Shown: piece by piece, positions 5,482-5,757 of the stretch
Position numbering within the stretch: position 1 is the first letter of the stretch
Layout of the letters: every line of letters begins with the position of its first letter
DNA from: Phycisphaerales bacterium
Lineage (GTDB): Bacteria > Planctomycetota > Phycisphaerae > Phycisphaerales > SM1A02
NCBI GenBank assembly: GCA_022447165.1
Contig: JAKVBR010000109.1
Span: 1 to 5,757, forward strand
DNA: 5,757 nucleotides
Direction: 5' to 3'
Translations under genes and position numbers: made by a program
The notes under the pieces: generated by a model
What the model saw: the letters and a program-made list of their open reading frames with translations, nothing else
The model's database searches: none
What the model was told of the DNA's origin: nothing

Positions 5482-5757
5482 TTAAGAAGCTTTTCGACTG
5501 CGCGCTTTATCTTGCTGCATTCGATCTCTTAATCGTTTGAGCGAATCGATTTCGATTTGCCTGACACGTTCCCGGGTGAGTCCAACAACGAGTCCGATTT
5601 CTTTCAGGGTGAGTGGTTCTTGGCCTTCAAGACCAAAGCGTAATCGAAGCACCCTTGCATCACGATGGTCAAGTTGGCTCAAGAAAGAAAGGGCATCTTT
5701 AATCGTTTCTTGCTGTTCAACTTGTTCATCTGGTCGCTTGTTTTTGTTGTCCTCAAA
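5482..5757 (-). CDS. RpoD-like sigma-70 factor, C-terminal region 4 (runs off right edge)
   Basis: The minus strand is open from the edge to the TAA at 5484-5482, giving the last 91 residues of a sigma factor. LSQLDHRDARVLRLRFGLEG is sigma region 4.1. TLKEIGLVVGLTRERVRQIE is the region 4.2 helix-turn-helix that contacts the -35 element, followed by SLKRLRDRM. These are hallmarks of group 1/2 (RpoD/SigA/RpoS-type) sigma factors rather than ECF or sigma-54 types. The short basic tail (KARSRKAS) replaces the acidic, Leu-rich end of E. coli RpoD. The TTG at 5682 is not a true start, because the frame continues in sigma-like sequence to the edge. Whether it is the housekeeping factor or a paralog cannot be told without regions 1-3. 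It converges on the TPR gene with a 5-nt gap. Confidence 0.92.
   Translation of the reverse strand, partial: FEDNKNKRPDEQVEQQETIKDALSFLSQLDHRDARVLRLRFGLEGQEPLTLKEIGLVVGLTRERVRQIEIDSLKRLRDRMQQDKARSRKAS

Noticed and set aside
5482..5682. A separate 66-residue helix-turn-helix protein starting at TTG 5682
   Set aside because: The frame stays open to the window edge with sigma-70-like sequence (region 4 approach), so this is an internal codon of a larger sigma factor.

Overview
The window looks like chromosomal DNA from a bacterium of the planctomycete type, possibly Phycisphaerae. This is an inference from several points: a TonB-like anchored VWA protein next to ExbB/ExbD proteins, a class II (plant/actinobacterial-type) DAHP synthase, starts that often lack a Shine-Dalgarno sequence, and moderate GC content judged by eye. 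Nothing in the window proves the taxon. I see no phage genes, insertion sequence, CRISPR array or attachment site.

Left end (1-551). On the minus strand lies the 5' third of a class II 3-deoxy-7-phosphoheptulonate synthase gene (1-401, running off the edge). Only 10 nt upstream of it is a complete tRNA-Leu with anticodon UAG (412-495). A strong plus-strand terminator-like hairpin (349-376) sits inside the first codons of the synthase gene. A 56-nt gap separates the tRNA from the plus-strand genes.

Centre (552-5476), all on the plus strand: a DoxX-family membrane protein; a VWA-domain protein with a TonB-like membrane anchor; an ExbB/TolQ/MotA-type channel subunit; two different ExbD/TolR subunits; and an exported TPR-like protein of 552 aa. 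The last five genes form a tight block. There is a 13-nt gap before the ExbB-like gene and then three consecutive 4-base stop/start overlaps, so they almost certainly form one translationally coupled operon. DoxX lies 37 nt upstream and may be co-transcribed.

Proposed joint function (inference): the ExbB-like protein and the two ExbDs carry the Thr and Asp residues expected of a proton-motive-force-driven stator. The VWA protein has the S-x3-H spacing of the TonB transmembrane helix, so it is the natural candidate for the energy-transducing arm. It would deliver motion to a periplasmic VWA (metal-dependent adhesion) domain instead of to a TonB C-terminal domain. The TPR-like protein would be a periplasmic scaffold or partner. 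The cargo is unknown.

Right end (5414-5757). A converging minus-strand gene encodes the C-terminus of an RpoD-like sigma-70 factor (region 4). It ends 5 nt from the TPR gene. A long inverted repeat inside the last codons of the TPR gene appears to serve as the sigma gene's terminator.
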